A DNA stretch of 64,000 nt from Stercorarius parasiticus (Eukaryota > Chordata > Aves > Charadriiformes > Stercorariidae). The position numbers were made by a program, and so were the translations under genes. The stretch is from assembly GCA_013396915.1 (NCBI GenBank), contig VWZL01003483.1, positions 514,205 to 578,204 of the forward strand, written 5' to 3'. Below are positions 25,301 through 38,502 of the stretch, piece by piece; the first letter of the stretch is position 1; each line of letters starts with the position of its first letter. Under the pieces are notes generated by a model, which had not been told where the DNA came from, did no database searches, and worked only from the letters and a program-made list of their open reading frames with translations.

Positions 25301-26231
25301 GAGGAATATGCACAATGGGGTTAATTTCCTGCATTTCCTCCTTAACTCACTAACTTTCACAACAGCTTGATTCACACCTTACTTGGGGAAGGTACTTATA
25401 ATCACGCTGTTTCAAAAGCTGTTAAATCTTAGAGCAGTTCTGTTCTTTGCCCTTCTGTCTTTAGAAGGATTTAACCACTTTTGATATTCAGACTACCAGT
25501 TCTCCATTCTGGTGGGGGTTTTTTTCTGAGGGCTGATTATCAGTGTACCTACTAATACAAGCGCAAGACTTTCTAATTACACACTGATAAAGCATAAACC
25601 GTGCACGGCCTTCTTATCAGTCTTTACATAAGATGGGCATGACTTTGTGTCATATCTGAGTTGCAGCCAGCAAAAGCTCAGCTTGACAGCCCAGTGCTTT
25701 TTCCCTCTGGACTATCGCATTGCACATTCTTACAGGGTCATGCATGATAAAAAAGGATAAGGGGCCTCCGAAGAGACGTGACCGATACCTTATTGTCTGT
25801 GGAGCTTTTTACCTCTGCACTATCACTGCAAATCTCTTTACAGAGGCTGCAACAGATGCTAGAATTATTGCCTAGACTACAGGGCAGAGTAGCATAGAGC
25901 TTGAAATTCATGCTTTCGTGTCAATTCTGTTGGTCTGTGGTATTCACAGAGGGCAGCAGTTAGATGAGATGATGTTAGGTGTTTTGAAGTGGAGAGTGAA
26001 GACAGTGTCTTGTTCTTCTCTGCCAGAGATAGGATTTTGTGAAATAAGTTTTCTCTTTTTCGTTAGTTTTGCCTTTTTTCTATTTGTATTTTTATTAGGA
26101 ACTCATTTTAATATCTGTATGATTTCTTTATACCAGTCTTCTGTATCATTTGCCCAAAATACTGCTGGATGTCTTGTTTGTCACTCTGTGAAACACGCTG
26201 ATGCTTTATTTTCAATACATTTATTATCCTG

Positions 26232-26325
26232 AGGTACAGGGCCACGGAAGGTCTGGGCCCCATTATGCGAAGCAATGTACATACGTGGAACAGAGATGTC
26301 AATGCCTCACTGTTTAAAACCAGAG
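26232..26325 (-). repeat. Possible ancient CR1/L3-like LINE tail relic
   Basis: The run GGGCCCCATTATGCGAAGCA followed by ATGTACATACG and AACAGAGATGTCAATGCC resembles, from memory, a very common old amniote repeat (GGGCCCCATTGTGCTAGGCG then TGTACAAACAC). It is strongly diverged and its orientation is uncertain. A RepeatMasker run with a reptile/bird library would settle it. Confidence 0.4.
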
Positions 26326-29300
26326 AATTTCCTCAAATTTCTGGTCTGTCTCTTAATCAGAGGAGACAGATAGCCAGATTAATCTAAGCTTACATTTACA
26401 TTTTCTCTGTGTGGTTGACACATACAGCTTTAAAATCAGCTACTGTTTATGCTTAATATTTCCCTCTGCAGCCTCGGAAGTCTCTCCAATTTCATAATAA
26501 AATTTTGCTAGTAAAATGCTATTTCCAATAGTGACTCAATGTTAAGACCGAATAATAGGAGTCTTTTTCAAGTTCTGACTTTGGATAGCTGTTGAAGAAT
26601 AGCATCATTATGAAATCGTTGCTTTCTAGATATAGAATAAGAGGTTAATGCCCCTAATGTGTGGAATAGAAATTACTTTTACTTGAGCGCATGCTGGACT
26701 CACTGGTATGATCTGGAATTGTGAAGGAGCTCTTTTCTGAGGATTTTATGTAGTATATACACAGGAAATGCAAGCAGAAGGCAGAGACCAAATTTCTTTC
26801 AATCCTGGAAACGATACAAAAAGGCAGAGTGGAAGGTCATTCAGAAGAAAATGCCTGTCACCAGCTGAGAGAACCAGATGGACATAATCTGTGGTACTAT
26901 TTAAGATATGTCTAGCAAAAGTTTGGGAGCATCTTCGGACTTTATTGGGCAGCTACATGTAAAATGCATATGTTGCTCCCATATCATATACCTATGTAAT
27001 CTTACAGTCTCTTAAAGAGATGTATAATTCTATAAATAGAAGACCCATCCTAGGATAAAAAGAGATTAATAATACAGCTCCATTTGGCATTTCTTTCTGC
27101 CCCGGGAATCTCCCCAGCTGCCCAATAACCATCCAAGCATTCTTAATTTTAATTTATTTCTGCTTCTTAGTATCTGAAGTAAAAGCCTCCTGTTGTTAAG
27201 TAGGTGCATATTCGCTTTGAGAAATGTTTTCTGCTGCCACTGCAGTTGGCATAGTCTTGATGTGGAGCACATCAAAGTTCCATCACTGACAGTTTTTAAA
27301 TATTTTTTCTGTAAACATGATTCATGAGACTAAGCAATGTTATTGAGCAAGATGCCGTGAGAGAAGGAAGGACATAAAAAAAAGGAAACAGATGAAAAAT
27401 AATAAGTAGGGAGGGTGTGAGCCAGTCATCCACTAAGTAACATCCTGATTTAAGATGGTTTAGAGAAACTTGGCCAAGATCAAACTCTGACAACATACTA
27501 AAACTCCAAAAAGCCTACAGATTTTGTTTGCACGTGGGTGTACAGGTCTGAAAAATATTGCTGTAAATATAACTCTGCCTAGAACAGAGAACTTTCATAA
27601 TTCTATCAGTCATAATTGGCTGGATCTCAGATTTGCATGTTGGTATTAGGGAATACATCAATCTTCTTTAAAGACATCTCTGCTTTATGCAGTCCAAAAT
27701 GTCACTTTAATTTACCCATTCAAATTCTTGCTTGATGACAAAATAGAGTGATGAAGCTCATTGTCCTGCAGTTTAGTTAAGTCCTCATTTGAGATCAAAG
27801 TGGAGGGTTAACTTTTTTCTACATGTTCCTTTCATTCCTCATTTGTATCAGGCAAATAATGGTTTTACTAGCAGCAGGAATCCCTATTAAAGTAACTGTC
27901 ATATTTTGTCATCTACACAATTCATTGTTTAGCAATTCATTTGGTGCCAGATGAAGGAAAAAGACAAACTGGGCATAGAAAGGCAGACCACCTTAGACTT
28001 TCTGAAATTCTTTCTTGGTCAAACAACAGATTTCCTGCTGCCTCTTCCAAACTAATTATTTTGACATGCTTCACTGCAGAAGTTACAGTGTCTAACGCAG
28101 CCAAGGAAAACACTGTTAAGCCAAAATCTGAATTTGATTGCATTCCTTCCATGGACTTAAATAGATGTCCTGTGAACATTTATTCCATAACAAAATATGC
28201 AATCAGATTATTGTGATTAGTGTATTTACTCTGGACCAGGAGAGGAAAAGTCCTAATTTGGACATGCAGAATTTTGAAACTCATGTCTAGGTGTGTAGCT
28301 CATTACAACCTCTGCTTCGAGTGCTTATGAGAAAATGTCTGCAGTTACCAAGGAAGGAATGAAAGATAAAAGTACAGCTTTGAAATGGAAGTGAAGCACC
28401 TTGCAGAATAATTCTGTTACGCCCAAGCTATGCGTAAGTTACACAGCTTGATGATCCATAAGGAGCTGTGCTCTGAATCAAGGATGAATGAAACTAAGAA
28501 TTAGAACCACATTCATCTAGATAAAGCCTAGCAGAATATACCAAGCAGACTATTGATGATTTTCACACATAATTTATGCACCTAACCTTTGTTACCTAGG
28601 AGTGTTTATTAGGTACAAATGTGTAAGCCATTCTTGAAAATCTATGCTAAGCTCCTAAACCACTGATCATGCTGACAAACTGGTAGAAATCTTTATGATT
28701 CACTATTACTTTCCTTCCAAGTATAAATAACTACCTGAAAGAAATAGGATTGTACAGAGGAATGAGATTTGGAGGAGTATATGTAGACAGCATGCTTCAA
28801 GGCCCTACCTGAAACACTCTTTTAAAACCTGTGTGCTCTGGAAGAATAATCCTGCCTTAGCTTGGTGCTGCTCATGCCAGTAAATGGCGAACACCAAATC
28901 TGGATGAGATAAAACAGGAGAGAAGCAGAGTACCCAAAAAGGAATTTGCAGAAACATTGCTTCCCAGGTTAACAGATCAAAGTATCGCTAACCAGCAATG
29001 TCAGTATCACAGGTAAATCTGCAGGCTGTGTTTTGCACGGGCCTTTTGGTTAGACAGAAGGTGTTCATTCACAATTGATGGTTGCCCACTTCACTACCTG
29101 TAATTAAAACAATGGAGATTTTGCATTGGACCTTCTGGAATGTAATACAAAATAAAGTTGAAGAATTTATGAAGATGGGATACATCTTTCTTAGCGTTCC
29201 TGGTGCAAACTGAAAGCTTTCTAACCCTGACCTGTTGATGGCCAGGGAAGCAGCTCAGAAGGTGAAAGGTTGTCCACAGTAGCACGTCAGCGGGACAGGA

Positions 29301-30440
29301 AATACCGACCAAGCTTCTCTTCCTGCCTTAGTACCTTCTTTCAAGTTCCAGTCACTGGTCATAGTCTTTGCACACTGAAATCCCACTCCAAGCACAAGCA
29401 TGTGCTGGGTGACTGCTCGGGGAATTCAAAACCAGTCATCAGAGACAACAGATGAGCTAGTCCGCAAGGGAGTGCTGTTCTGGGCACATAGAAGACTGGT
29501 GGGTGAATGTTGACGAAGAAGGTAGTACACCTGGTATTACTGCTGACGAGGGGTCCAAATGTCATCCTTATCACAACAATAACTAAATAAGTTCTTCTGT
29601 GAATGTCGAAATGTTTCTGGTTTTCCTATTGTGGAAGTAGTTCTATTTTTGTAACAGTGAGTATTGGGAATATGCTGCTGAGTGGGATGGGCAAGTAAAC
29701 ATGCTTTACCATTTTAGAGATCTCTAGAGGGACTGGGAGTTTGAGTAAATAATTTTTCCTCTGCAAAAAAAATAAAAACCCAGTAGCTTATCCGAAGATA
29801 ATTGAGGCTGCTTGAACTATGCACTCTGCTGAATTAGGAATAATGAGATCACAGGCTCTTGCTTTTATCTGGAATAGAAATTCCCCAGGAACAGCTTTCC
29901 TTGTTGTGGTTGGGAATTTTTGAGAAAGTTTCAGCCCAAAAGTTGGGCAAAAAAATAGAAGGCATGATGCAATGAAGGTGAGTGACATTGTTTGGATCTT
30001 CAAACACAGGTCAGTTTAAATGAAGAGCCATTCACCATATGCAAATTAATAGTAACTATCTGAGGTCATTCATTTCTTAAAGTTCTTTATAAAAAACCTG
30101 CTTCTAAATCAGCTTATGGCTTCCTAAATTTATGAGACATTCTTTTTAAAACCTTATTTCAGGGCACCCTTCTTGATGTTGCATTTTCTTAACTTGGCAG
30201 TATTTTCAGTTGTACCTTTCAGGATGCGTTGGCTCATAAACGATATTGATGTTTAATGAAAACTTTCTGTAAATTTTCAGAGCATAAGATCTTTGTCTTT
30301 TGTGTAATGTTTTGTAAAAGATTTTTACTTTAGATTCTCCCTAGGAAATGGTGCAGGTTGGGAAGGGAAGCTGATGAAGCAGTACTCTGTGGGGAAAGAA
30401 GACTATCAGTCCAGGTTACCTTTGTGTGTAGCACACCTAC

Positions 30441-30473
30441 TGATATGACTTCTGATATGACTGATATGACTTC
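30441..30473. repeat. Short TGATATGACT-type tandem repeat
   Basis: CTGATATGACTT, CTGATATGA and CTGATATGACTT follow one another, so the unit TGATATGA appears three times in about 33 bases. It is a small minisatellite with no assigned function. Confidence 0.6.
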
Positions 30474-32073
30474 TTTCTGACCAGAAATTAAACAAGCTTT
30501 TGAGCCCTAGATTAATGTAGAGGCCACTCTGTCATTGTTGACTTGGCCTCCTGTTTCATCACAAGCTTGATGGTGGGTAGGGGAGAGAAGTCAGGTAGGT
30601 AAACTTACGGTCCCTGAACCTACCCATGTTGCATTAGTAGTTGAACAAAAATCACTGGCTCTTTCTCAGTAAATGATACTGCTTCCATCTTATTCATTTT
30701 TTTTTAAATTTTTTTTTCAGTCTGAAATAGCCTTTAGCTACAGACAGTACTAGTATGTTAAAACATTTCATTTCAGTTATTTCATTTTGTCTGTAAACAG
30801 GAAGCCATTCTGAAATCACATAGAAATTGGTTCTTGTAAAGTATGTGGAAAATACTTTAGTATATAGAGAAAAGACAAAAAACACATTTTGAAAACTTTT
30901 CAGTTTAATACTTCTATGTGCCCTGAAGCCACTATGAGATATGTGTGAAGGTACTTGGCTACATTTATGCAATAGAGGATTATAAAGCTGATGTATGTAA
31001 AATTCACTTAAAGGGATGCTTTAACCTTGAGAAAACCATATATGTCACTGGCTTGTACTTCGTCAAATAAAATCTGGGGGTTTTGTTATACTCTGCAAGC
31101 TTTAAGTGGGAAATTTTTCAAGATTGCTGTACCCAGCACTACAATGGGTTAAAACACCCAAAACCAGCATTGGTATTGTCATTCTATAAATAAAGTTGAA
31201 TACTTATTCTCAGCAATAGCCACATCCCTCCTTAGTTAAGATAAAGAAGAGGTAAAACAAGCTGCTTCCTTTTTTTAAAATTCAGATTGTGTTGCTTCTA
31301 ATTATTATTTTGTCTGTTTTCTCTTCACAGCCTTCAACATAGCAAGTTTTCCCTTTTAGATTTGAGATTTTATCATCATGTTCTAATTATTCCCTGTTAA
31401 ACAAATGTGGTTCCTGTGGCTTCATGGGGGAAGGTGCATCTCTGATTTAAAAGCTAGGAGAACAAATCTTAAGCTATTACATTTTAACAGGTAAAAGAAA
31501 CATCCTCAGTCTCTACAACTTCCCTTACTTCCTGAAACATCCAGCAGTTTACATACCTGTTCAAAGTGTCAAGACTGTATTTTACCTGCTACATCTTTAA
31601 ATTTCCAAGGATCCTGCTGGGATACCTGGCAGGATGTCCTGTTATGCACTAAATGTGATACAGCATATTACAGAAGAAATTTGCATTGCACTTTCTCAGG
31701 GGAACTTTGCTTCTGTTCTTTTTTATTCACTTGCATCTTGAAAGGAGTCCTTCACTCTCTGAAGTTTGAAGCCTGTGCTTTTGTTTATTCTCTCCCAGAG
31801 CACGGATGAATGCTACAGGTACAAAACAGTTATTCTTGTGGATAAGGAGAGTGTTTAATGAGTAAGTGATGCTATATAGTTGATGGTTAATGCTGGGCCA
31901 TCCAGTTGAAACAGATTCACATTGGGCAATATAGCCTCTTAAAAACTTACGACACTAAAGTAATGGCATGATACTGAGTGTAGTTCCCGCAAATTTAGTT
32001 GTGATTCAACACCTTTGTCACTGTGGACGTGTGCTACATTTCATCTTCTCTCATACAGATGCCCTTCTGTGTG

Positions 32074-32095
32074 TACTATACTATACTATACTATT
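32074..32095. repeat. (TACTA)n pentanucleotide microsatellite
   Basis: About four units of TACTA in a row. It is short and likely polymorphic. No function is inferred. Confidence 0.8.
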
Positions 32096-33429
32096 CTAGC
32101 ATCTGTAGGAAAAGCATGGAGTTGAATACTACATGGTTTTGGTCTAGAGACAGGGCTGCTGTTTGCTGTGTCAAACTGGCAGCTCATGTTTTAGTGAGAA
32201 ATACTCGCCTGGTATTCTGGTGGCCAGGAACAAAAAGAATGCAATAAACAAATGCACATTTAAAGAAAAGTTAACTGTAAGCCTGCATGGATGTAATAAG
32301 CACCCTAATTTACAAACACGCAGGAGCAGAAGTGTCACATATATATCAGTCAAATCTGTGCTGGAACCTCAGGACTTCAGTCAAAGCTATTTTGAGTTGC
32401 ATAATATCAGAAAGGGCTGCAGGCCACTAACTGCCAAACTAAAACTCCCGGTATTGTCTCAAATGCCCTTTCAATCAGGCTTGTTGTTGTTCCACCAATC
32501 AAAAGCCCTTCAAAGTTATAAAGCATTGTGGTCTTAGTTATATTCAATGAAATGCATTAAGCAGAATGAACTTGAAAAAAAATAAAATCTTACTGTAGTG
32601 GCCAACAGCAAAAGACGTAAACCCCTCAGTTTATTGCTAATGCTTGTAGGGGGAGACAGGACAAATTGTGTTTGCATGAGGAAGTCAAAAATCTGCACAG
32701 AATGTAGAATTCAAGAAGCCAATAGCTATGAAAATGTGAAAGGCCATATTGATAACTGAGATCTGTCTACTTGAGACACAAAGAAACATCCTGCCTTATA
32801 GAACTGCCTTAAAATGAATTAAGATTTGAAAAGGAGAAGTAGGGAAAAGGAAGGGAAACCTTTAAAGAAATTTGGCAGTTCTGAATCCTGCAGGCACTTG
32901 CAAGCCGAGTGTAACTTTGCTGCAGGGAGTTGTCCTGTGGAAGTCAACAGAACGGCTCACCCACAAGGGGCTGCCAGGATATTAAGGATCAGTACCTCAG
33001 TTATATTCTCAGTTTTGATTTGCATTAAGTTTATTAAACTGGTTGATCCTAAAGCGTTCCTTAAAAGCTGTTGTTGTAATGAGACAATCAACGTCTATTA
33101 TTATATGACTCACCTCTCTGCTTCCATTTCATTTCTGCAAGATAGATAGCACACGCTATCTTGGCACAGTGCGTGATGCTAACTGAGAATAGACTGAATA
33201 GATCTAACAGCTATTTTTGTATGAAGATTGGGAGAAGAGAGGTTACTATTAGTCACACCGTACAAGATTTAGAGAGCTGCATAGTCTTCTAGCTATGCCA
33301 ACACATCCTATTAAAAAGCCACATCCACATTTTAACTGTCATCTGTATAGTTGGTGTAGACAAGTCATGCTTCTAACAAGGTAAGCTGCAAACTCCAAAG
33401 TATTTCCTTTTTTTTATTTTTTAACAAAG

Positions 33430-33448
33430 GATTGAAAATTTTTCAATC
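33430..33448. repeat. 19-base near-perfect palindrome
   Basis: GATTGAAAA and TTTTCAATC are perfect reverse complements separated by one T. The site could extrude as a tiny cruciform or be a symmetric binding site. Nothing else is seen around it. Confidence 0.6.
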
Positions 33449-36400
33449 AGACAATGTGGAGTTGAGGCAGGGAATAGAATGATCTTCCTTCCAAGCAGGG
33501 ACAGGAGCATTCACACTCACTCTCAAAAAATTCCCCAAAGCCTTGCCTAGAGCAATCCCCTAAGCATTGCCTATAGGCTTCCTTTCATTTCCCAGCTGAA
33601 AATCTTTTACATTTGGCTTATTTTCATCACCTGGGTCTATTTAGCTTGGCAAGAAGGCCTCGCTGTCTGTCTTCTTCCTTGAAGAGCCTATATTGTGCTT
33701 GAACAGCAGCCTTGTAAAGGCATTAAGGAGAAGGAAAAATTCTGGTGTTAATTGAGGTGCTATCATTCCAGCATGGCCTGGTGTACCCGACCCTGAGGTA
33801 AGCCAGAGAGCTTAAGTGCCAATGGCTCTTCTGCTCTTGCAGTACAGATTTCAGCACAGGGTGTCCTGAATTGTAAGTGCTTTGCTGGCCGACCCACAAA
33901 ATCTCTATGCTGCTGTGCCATTGTGGCTCCCGGTACCCAAGAGAGGTAGATTAAAGCTATTTTAGGTGTTCTCACATGTATTGTAATCTCCCTTCCTAAC
34001 CACAGACGAAGCACAGCCTGAGAAGCCACTTCAGAGCGTCTCTGCAGCTTGCCAGCTCAGCTCTCTTTGATATAAATGGAAGCTCTACAAGGTGTCAGTG
34101 GCACATTTTGCAGATGCCCTGAGTGTTCATTTAAGGCAGGTCTCATTAAAAACAAAAAGCAGAAAGGAAAAAAAAGTAAAGCCTAGTAGTAAATTGAAAA
34201 CAATGGGATATTTTCTTCAGGAAAATGGTAGCTGCAAAAAGGGAATTTTCTTTAGGTTTGGTTAGTGATACGTGCAAGGGCTTTCATTTCTAGTTTTCTG
34301 CAGTCCTCTGTCTTCACATTTAAGCGGTCTTGCTCAGCTCTCCCAGCTGACACTGAAAGGTATAAAAACCAGCATCAAAGATAGTGGGATGTTTGCTCTA
34401 TGGTATAGGTTATCTAGGCTTTTTCTTTTTTTGTTCCTGTTTTATGCCTTCTGGCAACGTGTGGAATGAAATGCTGAATTTCTGCCTGATGACTTATCCT
34501 AGTGGGTTTTATTCCTTTTCCTTGCTGTTTTTGCTTGTCCAGAATTGTCTTCTATTTTCTGAGAAACCCCATGATTTTCCCTTTGGAGCTGTTACATATT
34601 TATTGCGGGAACAGCGATGGAAAGTGAGTCATTTAGGAAACAATAATGTAAATTTCCTCAATTAACTTGCTCACAAGGAGAGAGGAACTGATGCCTCCAG
34701 TCCAGAGGTAGGTATCTGGATTCATATGGGCATTCACCAGCTCAGTTCAGCTATTCTGTGGTGGGATTTCAAATCACGTCTCTTCTCCTTTTAGTAGGTT
34801 GTGTTCCTATGTGCAAAATGGCGAAGTTTTTCTGCCACTTCCAGGCATTGTGAGCCTCGGTGCTTAGAAAGCCTATGAAGGTTTGTTGGAAGCATCTATA
34901 TATTTGCAAAATGTATATTGCAAAAATTTAACAGAGATTTAAATGCTCTTTCTCCATAAAGGAAACACACTTTATGTTCAAGTAATCTTTAGTGTCTATC
35001 CATTCCTGTTCTTGTAATAGTATGTTATAATCTCTGGTAACTGATAGCTTCTGTCCCGCCTCTGATTTCTAGCCTTTCTGACTGTGGAAAGGAACATTTT
35101 CTTTTGATATTTTCTTCTATCCCAGAGATCCTGAAGAGGAGAGGGTATTCATTTCCAGTGCTTTAGCGTATTTCTAATGCTAGTGAGTACTTGATTCTCT
35201 GACACATTGTTCTTAAATGAGAAGAGGAAAATGTAACTTACTGATTTTGGGGTTGGGGTCAGGAGGGTGTCAGGCATAGCTCAAGTCCTGCAAAAAGAAG
35301 AGGCCCTGGCTAATTCTGCAAGCTGCCATATTAACACCTTCTCAGTTGTATAGGCTTCCCCAAGTATTTTTGTCTGCCTTGTAAATCAGGAGTTCCTTGG
35401 GGTAGGAAAGCTGTGTCCATTCATCTGTTTATACGAGCATTCTCATTAGTATTTTAACACTCAGGCACTCCAGTGCTGCCTGATCCCTCTCTCTCCCCCA
35501 TTTGGAGCAGAGCTGAGGGGGCTTGGTTGGGAACACATGCTGTTCTCAAGGTGGTGCAGCAGCTGCACTTCGTACACTGCCTCCCAGAGCTCCTGATAAG
35601 TAGTATTTACTCTGAACCCAGCGCAGACTTATTTTTTAGGGCACAGCTGTCACTGTTGTACTATATATTCATGCAGTATAGAGATCTGCTCACAACAGAG
35701 CGTAGTAAGAATTCTCTGTAGTGCATTGAAAGCAACATGTGATACTTCCAGCCTGCCTACTTGCTTTAAGCTGGGGATATTGGAAGTCAGATGTCTGCCT
35801 TGTAGGAAATTTGTGAGGGCTGAAAATCCACATCTCTGAAGCAGCAAGTGTTCCTCTGCTTTTCTGAGAGAGGGGAAAAATGCTTGGCTTTTCAAGCTGA
35901 AGTCTGTGCTTGGGCTTGAGACACTAAAGAAATACTATTAAAATAAGATCTGTCAGTGGTACCCTGGCTTGGATTTTGGAAATCAATTGACAGAGATAGC
36001 TATTCCTTGCATCCCTGGTGAACATCTCACTGTAGCCTTAAATAAAGGCATTTGCGACACCTAGCATCTGAAAGGTATGTTGTAATCCAGCGCAAGTGAG
36101 TTAAGACTATTACAAAGGTTTTCTGAAATAGTTCTGTCTAGATCTTGCCCAGAGATATTTTAAGAAAAAAACATTGGTGGTTAAATTGGAAAATGCATAT
36201 TTGGCCTAGACAGAACTATATTTCTCTACTTTTGTTACTTCTGTTAATAGAAGAGAGGCTGAGATGAGAGCAAAGTAGAATTTACTGTGTAGACAGATCT
36301 GGATTTGCAGTCTAATTCCAAGGGTTAATTAACATTCACCCTTCATTTAAAAATATTTTTTAAAACCTTTTTAAATAGAAACTAATCCCCACAGATCTTA

Positions 36401-38456
36401 CAAAGACACAGTAAGATCTTCTCTGTTGGTGATTTTTTAGTAGATCAGAGATGAATTTTCAAAGGAAAATACCAACAGATAAACACTTTGCATTCCATTC
36501 CTTTCTGCTGGATCTTTAAAAATGGGAACAAGATAGTCTTGAATGTGCCTTGACACTTCAGATCTGGCTGCCCTGTATCTCCATCTGTACACTGGTATTT
36601 TGTCCCCAACAATTACTGACTGTTCTCAATGTCTACTGCAAATGCATGCTGTGTGTTCACTTGAAAGTCTCACAGAGAAGCCTTTTAGCCTCTAACTAAA
36701 ATAGGTATAATTTTGTACTTTGATTTATATAGTTTATACATCCAGACTTCAATAATACCTCCTATATAAAGCTCTACAGAACCAAATAATCTACATAGCA
36801 TGTTCTTAGCCAGTTGGAAGACTGGGGGAAGAGGTAATTCTTTCCTGATACTTATTATGCTTCTGAATTACAGGTACGTTAAACTAGATCCATCTTTCAT
36901 ACTTGTGAGTCTTACTGTCTATGAAGCTAAGATAAGCTGAATTTTAGAGGTAAAGAGACGTCAATGGAGTACTGAAATGGGAATTGGAAAGGTAGAGCTG
37001 TATGAGGAATCCAGCACAGAATTCGTTACCATTATACTTAGCTGAAGAGATGACTATAAATCCTTTTAATTTCCTTTTCAAATAAAGGAACAGTGGCTGG
37101 TAAGCCATGATTGAGACAATTTCCTTATCTTTTACAGTATGGTTCTCCTGTAGCTCTTTGCCTCAGAAAGGGTGTTGCAATGGTGATAGTTAGAAATTCA
37201 TATAGATCACAAATTCAAAGTTACTCAGGACTTTAGTATTTCCTAAAAGTGTTAGGCAGAAAATACTAGAGTAAGTGAAATCAGGTCACTAGTTATAACC
37301 ATCCCCTCCCTCTAAATTTGACTCTAATTCTAGGACAGTTGTAGTTATCTGATGTATCTTTATTTTAAGATATAGCATTTAAATTTGGGTCTGCAAAAAG
37401 CAGAAATCAGAGAAACTGAGAGGGAAGTTATGTTACAACATCTTAAACTAGTCCCAGATCTACGTTTCTGTATCCTTTCTGTGGAAGCTCTGTGTCTCTG
37501 GGCTTATTTTGTTTGAAGCATCACTGGGGAATGTAAGGAGAGATGAATGTGTTAAATAGGAATTCCCAAATTAGGGCAGAAATTTGACTTTCAGTAACTG
37601 GCTTGATGTTCCCAGCATTCGGAACCAGCTGCCTGGAGACTGGAAGTATTGCCACCACACAGTTAATGTTTTGTGGCAAAAACTTGCATGTTTCATGAGG
37701 AGGTAAAAAGTGGTGTCTTAGACAAGTGATGTGTGAAGATTATTTATTAAAAAATCTTTATCAAGAAGGCTCAAGCCTTGGTGTCCACCTGACTGGCAAG
37801 CAGTTTATATTGATAGAAAAAAAGGTAAATTGACAAAGACTGAAGTGTCCTACTTGATGAATTCATGTCTGACTGACTGATTATCTGCGTTTTGCTTTTG
37901 TTCACATTTTGCCTTTTCCTGACTTCTTATTTTATTGCAGATTTTGTTTCTTGACATGTTTGGGGGACTGAGCGGGGAAGGGTCTTTCAGTAACTGTACA
38001 AGTACATGTGGGTATGCAAATAATCCATATTCTTTATAGGCTTCTAGATTCTGTGTACTTAGCACAATGCAAGTCAATGAAATGCATAGCAGCTAATGTT
38101 TGTATAATAGGTTAGGGAAACTATGCTTGTAATATGAATCCCTTGTTTCTACTAATCTCTTTCTATGAGGGTGTGTTAAACTAGAGAACAAAACTCCATC
38201 ATTGAAACTTCCACGGAGTATTTCCCCCACCTCTCAATTCCTTAACAGAAAAATACATCAGGGAATGGCACTGCCATTATCAGTCAACTCTACTTTGCAT
38301 GAGAACATTATATCTGTGCCTGTTCTTCACTCGGAAAATAGAACTCTTATTGATATTCTTTCTAATGGAAAGGTATAGAAAGCAATCCCTTCCAGTCAGA
38401 TCAGTTCTGGGATGTTATTTACAGTGCCTAATTCCAAAGTAATCTCTGTTTTTAGT

Positions 38457-38502
38457 GTTCGAGTATTCAGGGTGCTGTATTCTAGCACCCTGATACTGGA
38501 AC
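38457..38502. repeat. Intronic hairpin with an 18-bp stem
   Basis: AGTATTCAGGGTGCT (38462-38476) faces AGCACCCTGATACT (38484-38497) across the seven-base loop GTATTCT. Fourteen pairs form with a single bulged T. One mismatch further out, GTTC (38457-38460) pairs with GAAC (38499-38502). The stem is GC-containing and unlikely to be a trivial A/T palindrome. It is shorter than a typical pre-miRNA. Confidence 0.75.

Noticed and set aside
27030..27120. MEF2 consensus CTATAAATAG with a CAGCTG E-box
   Set aside because: Similar words occur at 31190 and 45864; several are expected by chance in this much AT-rich DNA.
32163..32537. 124-codon open frame on the plus strand
   Set aside because: The longest intronic frame, but the composition looks random, there is no known domain and no good acceptor and donor pair frames it.
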